From NCBI GenBank assembly GCA_018401115.1, contig JAGYKX010000007.1, forward strand, positions 248,001 through 312,000: 64,000 nt of DNA, written 5' to 3'. The translations under genes were made by a program, and so were the position numbers. The notes below the pieces were generated by a model. It made no database searches. It saw nothing but the letters and a program-made list of their open reading frames with translations, and had not been told where the DNA came from. This stretch comes from Flavobacteriaceae bacterium (GTDB taxonomy: Bacteria > Bacteroidota > Bacteroidia > Flavobacteriales > Flavobacteriaceae). This document shows positions 8,482 through 16,099 of the stretch, one piece after another (within the stretch, counting starts at the first letter, position 1; the number at the start of each line of letters is the position of its first letter).

Positions 8482-10252
8482 ATAAAATTCGAGCTTTAGC
8501 TGGTCCAACCTGGTCAATCAAAGTATCTAAGTTAGCTTGTTTTATATTAGCAACCGTTTTAAAATGCCTTAATAACTGGGTAGCTGTTTTTTCTCCAATA
8601 CCTTTAATGCCATCTAATTCAGATACAATAGCACCTTTACTTCTGAGATTTCTATGAAATGTAATTCCAAATCTATGGGCTTCATTTCTCAATTGTTGGA
8701 TCACTTTTAGAGACTCTGATTTCTTATCTAGATATAAAGGTATGGGGTCTTCTGGGAAATAAATCTCCTCCAAACGTTTGGCAATACCTACAATCGCTAT
8801 TTTTCCTCTCAGTTCCAATTGGTCCAATGCTTTTAAGGCAGCAGACAGTTGCCCTTTTCCTCCGTCTATGACAATAAGCTGTGGCAAAGAGCTTCCTTCT
8901 TCTTTGAGTCTTTTATAACGCCTGTAAACCACTTCTTCCATAGAGGCAAAGTCATCTGGTCCTTCTACGGTCTTAATATGAAAGTGTCGGTACATTTTCT
9001 TGTTGGGCTTGGCGTTCATAAATACCACGCAAGCAGCTACAGGATTACTCCCTTGAATATTTGAATTGTCAAAACACTCTATGTGTTTTGGAAGCTCAGA
9101 AAGTCTAAGGTCTTCTTTTATCTGTGCCACTATTCTCTTTGAATGTCGCTCTGGATCTACCATTCGCATCTGACTCAATTTATCTTGCCTATAAAAACGG
9201 GCATTTCGCTCTGAGAGGGCCAGCAATTTTTGCTTGTCTCCTAAAACAGGAATGGTCGCTTTAATTCCATCTGGCGTTAGCAATTTAAAAGGAATGATTA
9301 CTTCTTTAGAAATAGATTTAAAGCGCTCTCTTAAAGAGACTATAGCCAATTCTAAAATTTGCTCATCTGTTTCCTCCAATTGCTTTTTTATTTCCAAGGT
9401 GTGGGATCGAATAATGGCTCCGTGAGAAAGCTCTAAAAAATTCACATAGGCATGGGTCTGATCTGAAATTATGCTAAATACATCTACGTTGTTTATCTTA
9501 GGGTTTACAATAGTAGATTTTGATTGGTAACCCGCCAATACTTCTATTTTTTCTTTGACTTTATGAGCCATTTCAAAAGCCTCTTCAGAAGCATAGCGCT
9601 CCATTTCGGTCTTAAAATGCTTTATGGCCAAAGATAAATTTCCTTTTAAAATATGCCTAATTGCCTCAATATCTTTAGCATATGAGGCTTCTGATTGCAA
9701 ATCTTCACAAGGGGCCTGACAATTTCCCAAATGATATTCCAAACAGCTTTTATACCGCCCTTCTTTAATTTTTTGATAAGAAAGATCATAGTTGCAGGTT
9801 CGTAAGGGGTACAATCCCTTGATGAGTTCTAAGAGCACTTTCACCATTCTTTTGTTGGTGTAAGGTCCAAAGTACTCGGAGCCATCTTTGATGAGTTGAC
9901 GGGTTAAAAAAACCCTGGGGAATCGCTCTTTCTTAATGCAAATCCAAGGGAAGGTTTTGTCGTCTTTTAAAAGAATATTATACCTGGGCTGGTATTTTTT
10001 AATGAGATTGTTTTCTAAAAGTAGTGCGTCTGATTCTGTAGGAACCACTATATGCTTAATCTGTACAATTTTCTTTACCAGCAAACGGGTCTTGGCAATG
10101 TCGTGTTTTAAAGTAAAATAAGAGCTGACCCTTTTTTTTAAGTTTTTGGCTTTGCCTATATAAAGAATCTTATCTGAGCTGTCATAAAACTGATACACCC
10201 CCGGTGTTTCCGGAAGGACGCTTAGTTGAATGGAAATACTGTTGGCTGTCAT
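8465..10252 (-). CDS. uvrC: UvrABC excinuclease subunit C
   Basis: A 595-aa protein that makes both incisions in nucleotide excision repair, acting with UvrB on damaged DNA. The N-terminal GIY-YIG nuclease domain (GVYQFYDSSDKILYIGKAKN, about 14-33) carries the 3' incision activity. A UVR segment (about 200-235) binds UvrB. The RNase H-like nuclease region includes IECFDNSNIQG and VIDGGKGQL, and the helix-hairpin-helix pair is at the C-terminus (LDGIKGIGEKTATQLLRHF). Length and domain order are normal for the family. The ATG at 10252 is followed by a conserved start region. It overlaps the patatin gene downstream; a divergent folate gene lies 84 bp upstream. Confidence 0.96.
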   Translation of the reverse strand: MTANSISIQLSVLPETPGVYQFYDSSDKILYIGKAKNLKKRVSSYFTLKHDIAKTRLLVKKIVQIKHIVVPTESDALLLENNLIKKYQPRYNILLKDDKTFPWICIKKERFPRVFLTRQLIKDGSEYFGPYTNKRMVKVLLELIKGLYPLRTCNYDLSYQKIKEGRYKSCLEYHLGNCQAPCEDLQSEASYAKDIEAIRHILKGNLSLAIKHFKTEMERYASEEAFEMAHKVKEKIEVLAGYQSKSTIVNPKINNVDVFSIISDQTHAYVNFLELSHGAIIRSHTLEIKKQLEETDEQILELAIVSLRERFKSISKEVIIPFKLLTPDGIKATIPVLGDKQKLLALSERNARFYRQDKLSQMRMVDPERHSKRIVAQIKEDLRLSELPKHIECFDNSNIQGSNPVAACVVFMNAKPNKKMYRHFHIKTVEGPDDFASMEEVVYRRYKRLKEEGSSLPQLIVIDGGKGQLSAALKALDQLELRGKIAIVGIAKRLEEIYFPEDPIPLYLDKKSESLKVIQQLRNEAHRFGITFHRNLRSKGAIVSELDGIKGIGEKTATQLLRHFKTVANIKQANLDTLIDQVGPAKARILYEHFH

Positions 10253-10336
10253 AGGTGCTTCTCACAAAGGTAAAGTAGAAATAATTATTTAAACTTTATT
10301 TTATCTGTATTTTTGACCTACCTATTGACTGGCTCT

Positions 10337-10900
10337 ATGAATAAAAAACAGCTCAGACCGCTATACCTAAAAAAAAGAACTGCATTATCTGATAAGGATA
10401 TAGAAGAGAAAAGTCAAGCCATTGCCAATCAGTTGCTTCAATGTCCTATTTGGGAGGCTACCTATTACAGCCTCTTCTTAGCTATTCGTTCTAAATATGA
10501 AATAGATACTGAATATATATTAGCGCTGCTTCAAGGGAAAGACAAAGAGGTCTGCTTACCTAAAATGACCTCTGACACAGAAATGACCCATTTCTTACTC
10601 ACAGACAATACGCTCATAAATACAAACCGTTGGGGTGTTCCCGAACCACAGAATGGATTGCCCGTACCTAATAGCGAAATAGATGTGGTATTTATACCCT
10701 TATTAGCATATGATAAAAAAGGACATAGGGTTGGATACGGAAAAGGCTTTTACGATCGCTTTTTATCTAAATGCAGGCCTGAAACCATTAAAGTGGGGCT
10801 CTCTTTTTTTGATCCTGAGGCGTTCATTGAATCCCTAGACCCCACAGACGTTCCATTAGATTTTTGTGTAACCCCCCATCAGGTGTATGAATTTAGCTAG
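10337..10900 (+). CDS. 5-formyltetrahydrofolate cyclo-ligase
   Basis: A 187-aa enzyme that converts 5-formyl-THF to 5,10-methenyl-THF with ATP, rescuing a dead-end folate. Seen: the basic N-terminal start (MNKKQLRPLYLKKRTAL) and the hallmark loop GHRVGYGKGFYDRFL near residues 135-150, which holds substrate and Mg-ATP in this family. An upstream in-frame ATG at 10313 would add eight poorly conserved residues, so I prefer 10337. It is transcribed alone and converges on lspA, the two stop codons overlapping by 4 bp. Confidence 0.93.
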   Translation: MNKKQLRPLYLKKRTALSDKDIEEKSQAIANQLLQCPIWEATYYSLFLAIRSKYEIDTEYILALLQGKDKEVCLPKMTSDTEMTHFLLTDNTLINTNRWGVPEPQNGLPVPNSEIDVVFIPLLAYDKKGHRVGYGKGFYDRFLSKCRPETIKVGLSFFDPEAFIESLDPTDVPLDFCVTPHQVYEFS

Positions 10901-11511
10901 TCTTGTGGAAAAGCCTTTTTATTGAAGAACAACAGTAAACCAACACCGGTACTGATCGCCGTGTCTGCTATATTAAATACGGGTTCAAAAAACCGCAGTG
11001 CTTTTCCTCCCAAAACGGGTACCCAATCCGGCCATATAGTGTCTATAAGAGGAAAATAGAGCATATCTACTACCTTCCCCTGAAGCCATTGACCGTAGGG
11101 TTCTTCTGAAAATAAGGTCGCTAATTGGTACATACTGTCGTTGAACAGTACACCATAAAAAACAGAGTCAATAATATTTCCTAAGGCGCCTGCAAAAATC
11201 AAGGCCTGGGCCATTTGTAAGAATAGTGGCACTCCTTTTTTAACAGAACTCACAAACCACGCACCAATTCCCACAATGGCAAACAACCTAAAAACGGTAA
11301 GGGCAATTTTCCCGCTCACATCTGAAATAGGTAAAATATCACTGAGTTTGGCTCCCCATGCAGCCCCTTCATTTTCTATAAAAAGAATTTGAAATCCAGA
11401 AAACACCTCTACAGATTCCCCTAAAAAAAAGTGTGTTTTAATGTAAATTTTAACACATTGATCTAATATCAATAAAAAATAAGCGAGAAGGAAGGGTTTT
11501 TTAAACATCAT
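10897..11511 (-). CDS. lspA: Lipoprotein signal peptidase II
   Basis: A 204-aa inner-membrane aspartyl protease that removes signal peptides from prolipoproteins after diacylglyceryl transfer. Four hydrophobic segments are visible. The two catalytic aspartates lie in GNIIDSVFYG (Asp115) and FNIADTAISTG (Asp183). The protein is longer than the usual 160-170 aa because about 40 residues (roughly 123-170) are inserted between the catalytic motifs, on the periplasmic side; the same arrangement is familiar from Bacteroidota. It follows ileS and a DksA-like gene on the same strand, a common flavobacterial order, with one extra gene in between. Confidence 0.95.
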   Translation of the reverse strand: MMFKKPFLLAYFLLILDQCVKIYIKTHFFLGESVEVFSGFQILFIENEGAAWGAKLSDILPISDVSGKIALTVFRLFAIVGIGAWFVSSVKKGVPLFLQMAQALIFAGALGNIIDSVFYGVLFNDSMYQLATLFSEEPYGQWLQGKVVDMLYFPLIDTIWPDWVPVLGGKALRFFEPVFNIADTAISTGVGLLLFFNKKAFPQD

Positions 11512-11554
11512 AAGTACTTAGACGGCTAAAATAAACATTATTATTAAAACGAAA

Positions 11555-12211
11555 CTAGTCCTTTGTGAGCACTTTAATATCTCCATGGAGGGATCTCAGC
11601 ACAATCTCTGAATCTCCTGAGGGAATAGCTAAAAAGTCTAAATGCCCATAAGTGGTTTTAGCGTCAACGACACCATTTTTTTGCCTTAAAACAATAGGCG
11701 CTCTAAGGGTATTTACCTGAACTTTGCTTCCTACTTCTTCTAAAACACACAATCCGTCTTTGAGTGTTATCTGAAGCTTCTCAAAAATACCTACAGCATT
11801 TATTTGGGTATTACCACCTTCTATATAAACTTCTAAATACGCTGGTATTTCAACAGCCAAATCTACCGAAAATATTTTGTGGGCACTGAGTTTGTCATTG
11901 GGAAGTTCAAAGGTGGCTGAAAGGTCTGGACCTATAAATAGGGTATTCCCTTTTCTGGTAAAAACAATCATTTGATGTGGACTATACTCCCCATTTAAAC
12001 GGGCAGCAATGATAAGTTCCTTAGAGGGGGATGGTTTTATGCGCAATGTATTGACCTGCTCTGCCAACACATGGATTTGTGTAAGAGAAGGATCTTCTAA
12101 AACTTTGGATAAGGTTTTTTGTGACCAAACTGTCTGAAGGGCTAATACCAGGAATAATAAGCTGTATGAGCCCTTCAAAAAGCAATTACTTTTGCATGTT
12201 CTTAGCTTCAA
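11555..12211 (-). CDS. Exported beta-rich protein, DUF4097-like
   Basis: A 218-aa protein with an N-terminal hydrophobic signal (SYSLLFLVLALQTVWSQ) after a Cys-containing charged start. The mature part is repetitive beta-strand sequence, with alternating hydrophobic residues and Gly/Asn turns (VYIEGGNTQINAVGIFEKL, APIVLRQKNGVVDAKTTYG). This resembles the putative-adhesin/DUF4097 beta-helix fold. I cannot assign a function. The start overlaps the upstream DksA-like gene by 26 bp and no good later start exists, so it is probably translated from the ileS-dksA message, with lspA next after 43 bp. Confidence 0.6.
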   Translation of the reverse strand: MKLRTCKSNCFLKGSYSLLFLVLALQTVWSQKTLSKVLEDPSLTQIHVLAEQVNTLRIKPSPSKELIIAARLNGEYSPHQMIVFTRKGNTLFIGPDLSATFELPNDKLSAHKIFSVDLAVEIPAYLEVYIEGGNTQINAVGIFEKLQITLKDGLCVLEEVGSKVQVNTLRAPIVLRQKNGVVDAKTTYGHLDFLAIPSGDSEIVLRSLHGDIKVLTKD

Positions 12212-12569
12212 TACTCAGGGTAGCGTGAGGGACCAATTTTAACCTTTCTTTGTTAATTAATTTTCCAGTAACCCTACAAACCCCATAAGTTTTGTTCTCT
12301 ATTCTTAAAAGGGCGTTCTTTAAATCCCTGATAAACTTTTCCTGACGAATTGCCAATTGGGTGTTTGCTTCTTTACTCATCGTTTCAGACCCTTCTTCAA
12401 AAGCCTTAAAGGTTGGAGAAGTGTCGTCTGTACCATTGTTCCCATCATTCATATAAGAACTCTTCAAAAGCTCTAAATGAGATTTTGCTACTTCTATTTT
12501 TTCAGAAATAAGCACTTTGAATTCTGCCAAATCTTTATCTGAATACCTGTTTTTTAAGTCTGTGGCCAT
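12186..12569 (-). CDS. TraR/DksA-family regulator lacking the zinc-finger cysteines
   Basis: A 127-aa protein. The ATG at 12569, one base after the ileS stop codon, gives MATDLKNRYSDKDLAEF, the usual start; a more upstream start at 12620 would lie inside ileS. Residues 15-70 are helical (coiled-coil-like) and the C-terminal part (YGVCRVTGKLINKERL, then VPHATLSIEAK) aligns with the DksA C-terminal domain. Only one of the four zinc cysteines remains, as in other Bacteroidota members. DksA relatives bind the RNA polymerase secondary channel and modulate initiation with ppGpp; that role here is inferred from family only. Confidence 0.85.
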   Translation of the reverse strand: MATDLKNRYSDKDLAEFKVLISEKIEVAKSHLELLKSSYMNDGNNGTDDTSPTFKAFEEGSETMSKEANTQLAIRQEKFIRDLKNALLRIENKTYGVCRVTGKLINKERLKLVPHATLSIEAKNMQK

Positions 12570-12570
12570 A

Positions 12571-15500
12571 CTAGTTTTGTTTTTCAATAAATAACACTGA
12601 ACGCACCTCATCAAATTCAATCGGTAGTCCTTCTTTAAGCGTCGTTTCTACCAATATTTCTGTCGCCAGTGTTTCCGCTTTAATATATTCTAAATTATCT
12701 AATAATGCCGAATCTATAAAGGGGTCTTTTAGAAATTTAATAACAATTTTATCAGTTACCTCAAAACCACTGTCTTTTCGTAAATTCTGTATCCTATTAA
12801 CCAACTCTCTAGCAATTCCCTCTGCTTTTAAAGCAGGGCTTAAAGTAGCATCTAAGGCTACTGTTAACGGGCCTGATGAGGCTACCAACCATCCTTCAAT
12901 ATCCTGAGAACTAATCTCCACATCTGACAATTCCAAAGCTATTTTGTTCCCATCTACAAGTAACTCAATAACACCATTCAGCTCCATTTCGTTAATATCT
13001 TTTGAGGTTAAGGATTGTATTGCAAAAGCAACCGCTTTCATTTTAGGTCCAAATTTGGGGCCAAGAGTCTTAAAGTTAGGCTTGATCTGTTTCACCAAGA
13101 TATCAGAAGAGTCCTCTAAAATTTCTAACTCTTTTACGTTCACCTCAGATAAAATTAATGAAGACACCGCTTTTAAATCTGATGCTTTTACAGCAGCAGA
13201 AACTGGCACCATGATTTTCTGTAGGGGCTGTCTTACTTTAATTTTTTCTTTTTGTCTAATTGAAAGAACCAAAGAGCAGGTATTTTGCGCCAATTGCATT
13301 TTACGCTCTAAATGGGTGTCAATAACAGCACTATTGGCCTCTGGAAATTGGGCTAAATGCACACTTTCTTTTACATTAGGATCACATACGCTAGCTAGAT
13401 CTAGATATAACCTGTCCATAAAGAAGGGTGCTATAGGAGCAGACAATTTAGAGACTACTAACAAACACTCATAGAGCGTCTGGTAGGCAGCAATTTTATC
13501 TGGTCCGTATTCTCCTTTCCAAAAACGCCTTCTACACAAACGAACATACCAGTTACTCAAATTTTCTTGTACAAAATCTGAGATGGCTCTCGCTGCTTTA
13601 GTGGGTTCATAAGCCTCATAAGCGGCTTCTACCCTAATGATTAAACTATTGAGTTCCGAAAGTACCCAACGATCAATTTCAGGTCTGTCTGCTAATGGAA
13701 TCTGAGGGGAACTGTTGTCAAAATGATCCAGATTGGCGTACAAACTAAAGAATGAATAGGTATTGTAAAGGGTGCCAAAAAACTTGCGCTTTACCTCTAC
13801 AATCCCTTCTGGGTCAAACTTGAGGTTGTCCCATGGATTGGCGTTTGATATCATATACCAGCGAGTGGCGTCGGCCCCGTGGGCCTCAATAGTTTCAAAA
13901 GGATCAATGGCATTGCCAAGGCGCTTAGACATTTTCTTGCCGTCCTTATCTAATACCATCCCGTTAGAGACTACGTTTTTATAGGCAGGTCTATCAAAAA
14001 CCATGGTGGCAATGGCGTGAAGGGTGTAAAACCATCCCCTAGTCTGGTCTACCCCTTCTGCAATAAAATCTGCTGGGAAGGCCTTGTTTTCATCTATTAA
14101 TTCTTTGTTCTCAAATGGGTAGTGCCACTGGGCATAAGGCATAGCGCCAGAGTCAAACCAAACATCTATTAAGTCTGATTCTCTGTACATAGGAGCCCCT
14201 GTACTAGACGTCAAAACCACCTGATCTACAATGTTTTTATGTAAGTCAATGGTAGCATAATTTGCTTCTGAATGGTCCCCTACTTTAAAGTCTTCAAAAA
14301 TATCTTTAGCCATATGTCCCGCAGCCACAGAATTCGCCATAGCGGCTTTAAGTTCTGCTACCGAACCAATCATAATTTCTTCTTTACCATCTGCGGTTCT
14401 CCAAATAGGGAGTGGAATTCCCCAGTATCTAGATCTAGAAAGGTTCCAATCGTTGGCGTTGGCTAACCAATTTCCAAAACGACCTTCTCCGGTAGCTTTT
14501 GGCTTCCAATTGATTTGCTGGTTTAAAGACACCATTTTATCCTTTACCTCGGTCATTTTTATAAACCAAGAGTCTAATGGATAGTACAATATAGGCTTGT
14601 CTGTTCTCCAGCAATTTGGATAAGAGTGCACGTATTTTTCTACCTTAAAAGCCCTGTTTTCCTCTTTAAGTCTGATCGCTATTTCTACATCTACAGAACG
14701 TTCTGGAGCTTCTCCTTCAGGGTAGTATTCGTTTTTAACGTACTTACCTGCCAATCCAGCAACTTCGGGTCTAAACTTTCCCTGTAAATTGACCAAAGGC
14801 ACTTTATTTCCATCTGAATCTAAGACCAACATGGGTGGGATTTCTGGGGTCGCCTGCTTGGCTACCAGGGCGTCGTCTGCACCAAAAGTAGGCGCTGTAT
14901 GCACAATACCGGTACCGTCTTCTGTGGTAACAAAATCTCCTCCAATGACCCTGAAAGCATTTTCAGGATGATCACAAGGCAATACGCCCGTCATGAGTTG
15001 TTCGTATTTAGCCCCTATGAGGTCTGCTCCCTTTATGGATGCTACAACCAAGTAAGGTATTTTTTTGTCTTCTTTATTGTATTGTTGAATGGCTTCTAGA
15101 GTATCTACTTCCTGGTACTTTCCTGAAAATTGCTTGCCCACCAACGCTTTGGCCAGCAACACATTCATAGGTTCAAAGGTGTACTGATTAAAACTACGCA
15201 CCAACACATACTCAATCTTAGGTCCTACGGTTAGGGCCGTATTACTCGGCAGCGTCCATGGCGTAGTGGTCCAAGCTAAAAAATACAAGGGCGCTTCTAA
15301 GCCTTGTAATGATTTAGGAAGCGTCTCTTCTTTGGCCTTAAACTGTGCTGTTACAGTGGTGTCTGTCACATCCTGATAGGTGCCTGGCTGGTTTAACTCA
15401 TGAGAGCTCAATCCAGTACCAGCTTTAGGAGAATAGGGCTGAATGGTATATCCTTTATAGATAAGCCCTTTGTTGTAAATCTCTTTTAACAACCACCAAA

Positions 15501-15975
15501 CAGACTCCATATATTTAGGTTCATAAGTAATATAAGGATCTTCCATATCTACCCAATAGCCTACCTTGTCTGTCATGTCGTTCCAAACGTCCGTGTAACG
15601 CATTACAGCTGCTCTACAAGCTTTGTTGTATTCTTCTACAGATATTTTGGTGCCTATGTCTTCTTTGGTAATGCCCAAAGCTTTTTCTACCCCTAATTCA
15701 ATAGGCAAGCCGTGGGTGTCCCAACCTGCTTTTCGCTTTACCTGAAAACCTTTCATGGTCTTATATCTCGGAAAAATATCCTTGATCGTTCTCGCCATTG
15801 CGTGGTGAATTCCAGGCAGGCCGTTGGCCGATGGCGGTCCCTCGAAAAACACATAAGAAGGCTGTCCTTCACGCTGATCTACACTTTTCTGGAATACCTC
15901 TTTGTCTTTCCAATCCTGTAAAACAGTTTTGGAAATACCCGGTAAATCTAATCCTTTATATTCTGCAAACTTCAT
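12571..15975 (-). CDS. ileS: Isoleucyl-tRNA synthetase, IleS2 type with a GXHH motif
   Basis: A 1134-aa class I synthetase that charges tRNA-Ile and edits Val-tRNA. The ATG at 15975 gives MKFAEYKGLDLPGISK; a start at 16011 would add unrelated residues. Seen in order: the ATP-binding signature region GPPSANGLPGIHH (46-58), a large CP1 editing domain with TTTPWTLPSNTAL, WFDSGAMPYAQWHY, DQTRGWFYTLH and the second signature DGKKMSKRLGN, followed by a long C-terminal anticodon domain. Length and the GPPSANG-PGIHH form match the eukaryote-like IleS2 class. The HXGH signature is altered to GIHH (55-58), see findings. The DksA-like gene follows after one base. Confidence 0.96.
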   Translation of the reverse strand: MKFAEYKGLDLPGISKTVLQDWKDKEVFQKSVDQREGQPSYVFFEGPPSANGLPGIHHAMARTIKDIFPRYKTMKGFQVKRKAGWDTHGLPIELGVEKALGITKEDIGTKISVEEYNKACRAAVMRYTDVWNDMTDKVGYWVDMEDPYITYEPKYMESVWWLLKEIYNKGLIYKGYTIQPYSPKAGTGLSSHELNQPGTYQDVTDTTVTAQFKAKEETLPKSLQGLEAPLYFLAWTTTPWTLPSNTALTVGPKIEYVLVRSFNQYTFEPMNVLLAKALVGKQFSGKYQEVDTLEAIQQYNKEDKKIPYLVVASIKGADLIGAKYEQLMTGVLPCDHPENAFRVIGGDFVTTEDGTGIVHTAPTFGADDALVAKQATPEIPPMLVLDSDGNKVPLVNLQGKFRPEVAGLAGKYVKNEYYPEGEAPERSVDVEIAIRLKEENRAFKVEKYVHSYPNCWRTDKPILYYPLDSWFIKMTEVKDKMVSLNQQINWKPKATGEGRFGNWLANANDWNLSRSRYWGIPLPIWRTADGKEEIMIGSVAELKAAMANSVAAGHMAKDIFEDFKVGDHSEANYATIDLHKNIVDQVVLTSSTGAPMYRESDLIDVWFDSGAMPYAQWHYPFENKELIDENKAFPADFIAEGVDQTRGWFYTLHAIATMVFDRPAYKNVVSNGMVLDKDGKKMSKRLGNAIDPFETIEAHGADATRWYMISNANPWDNLKFDPEGIVEVKRKFFGTLYNTYSFFSLYANLDHFDNSSPQIPLADRPEIDRWVLSELNSLIIRVEAAYEAYEPTKAARAISDFVQENLSNWYVRLCRRRFWKGEYGPDKIAAYQTLYECLLVVSKLSAPIAPFFMDRLYLDLASVCDPNVKESVHLAQFPEANSAVIDTHLERKMQLAQNTCSLVLSIRQKEKIKVRQPLQKIMVPVSAAVKASDLKAVSSLILSEVNVKELEILEDSSDILVKQIKPNFKTLGPKFGPKMKAVAFAIQSLTSKDINEMELNGVIELLVDGNKIALELSDVEISSQDIEGWLVASSGPLTVALDATLSPALKAEGIARELVNRIQNLRKDSGFEVTDKIVIKFLKDPFIDSALLDNLEYIKAETLATEILVETTLKEGLPIEFDEVRSVLFIEKQN

Positions 15976-16099
15976 AGTACTAAGGTCTTGTATGCGATAT
16001 GAAAGGGGCAAAATTAAGCATTTAGAACGAAACTCCGATCATTTTAGAAGGGACTTAAAAAAGGAAATTGATGTAGTCTTAATTAAATATATAAAATCT

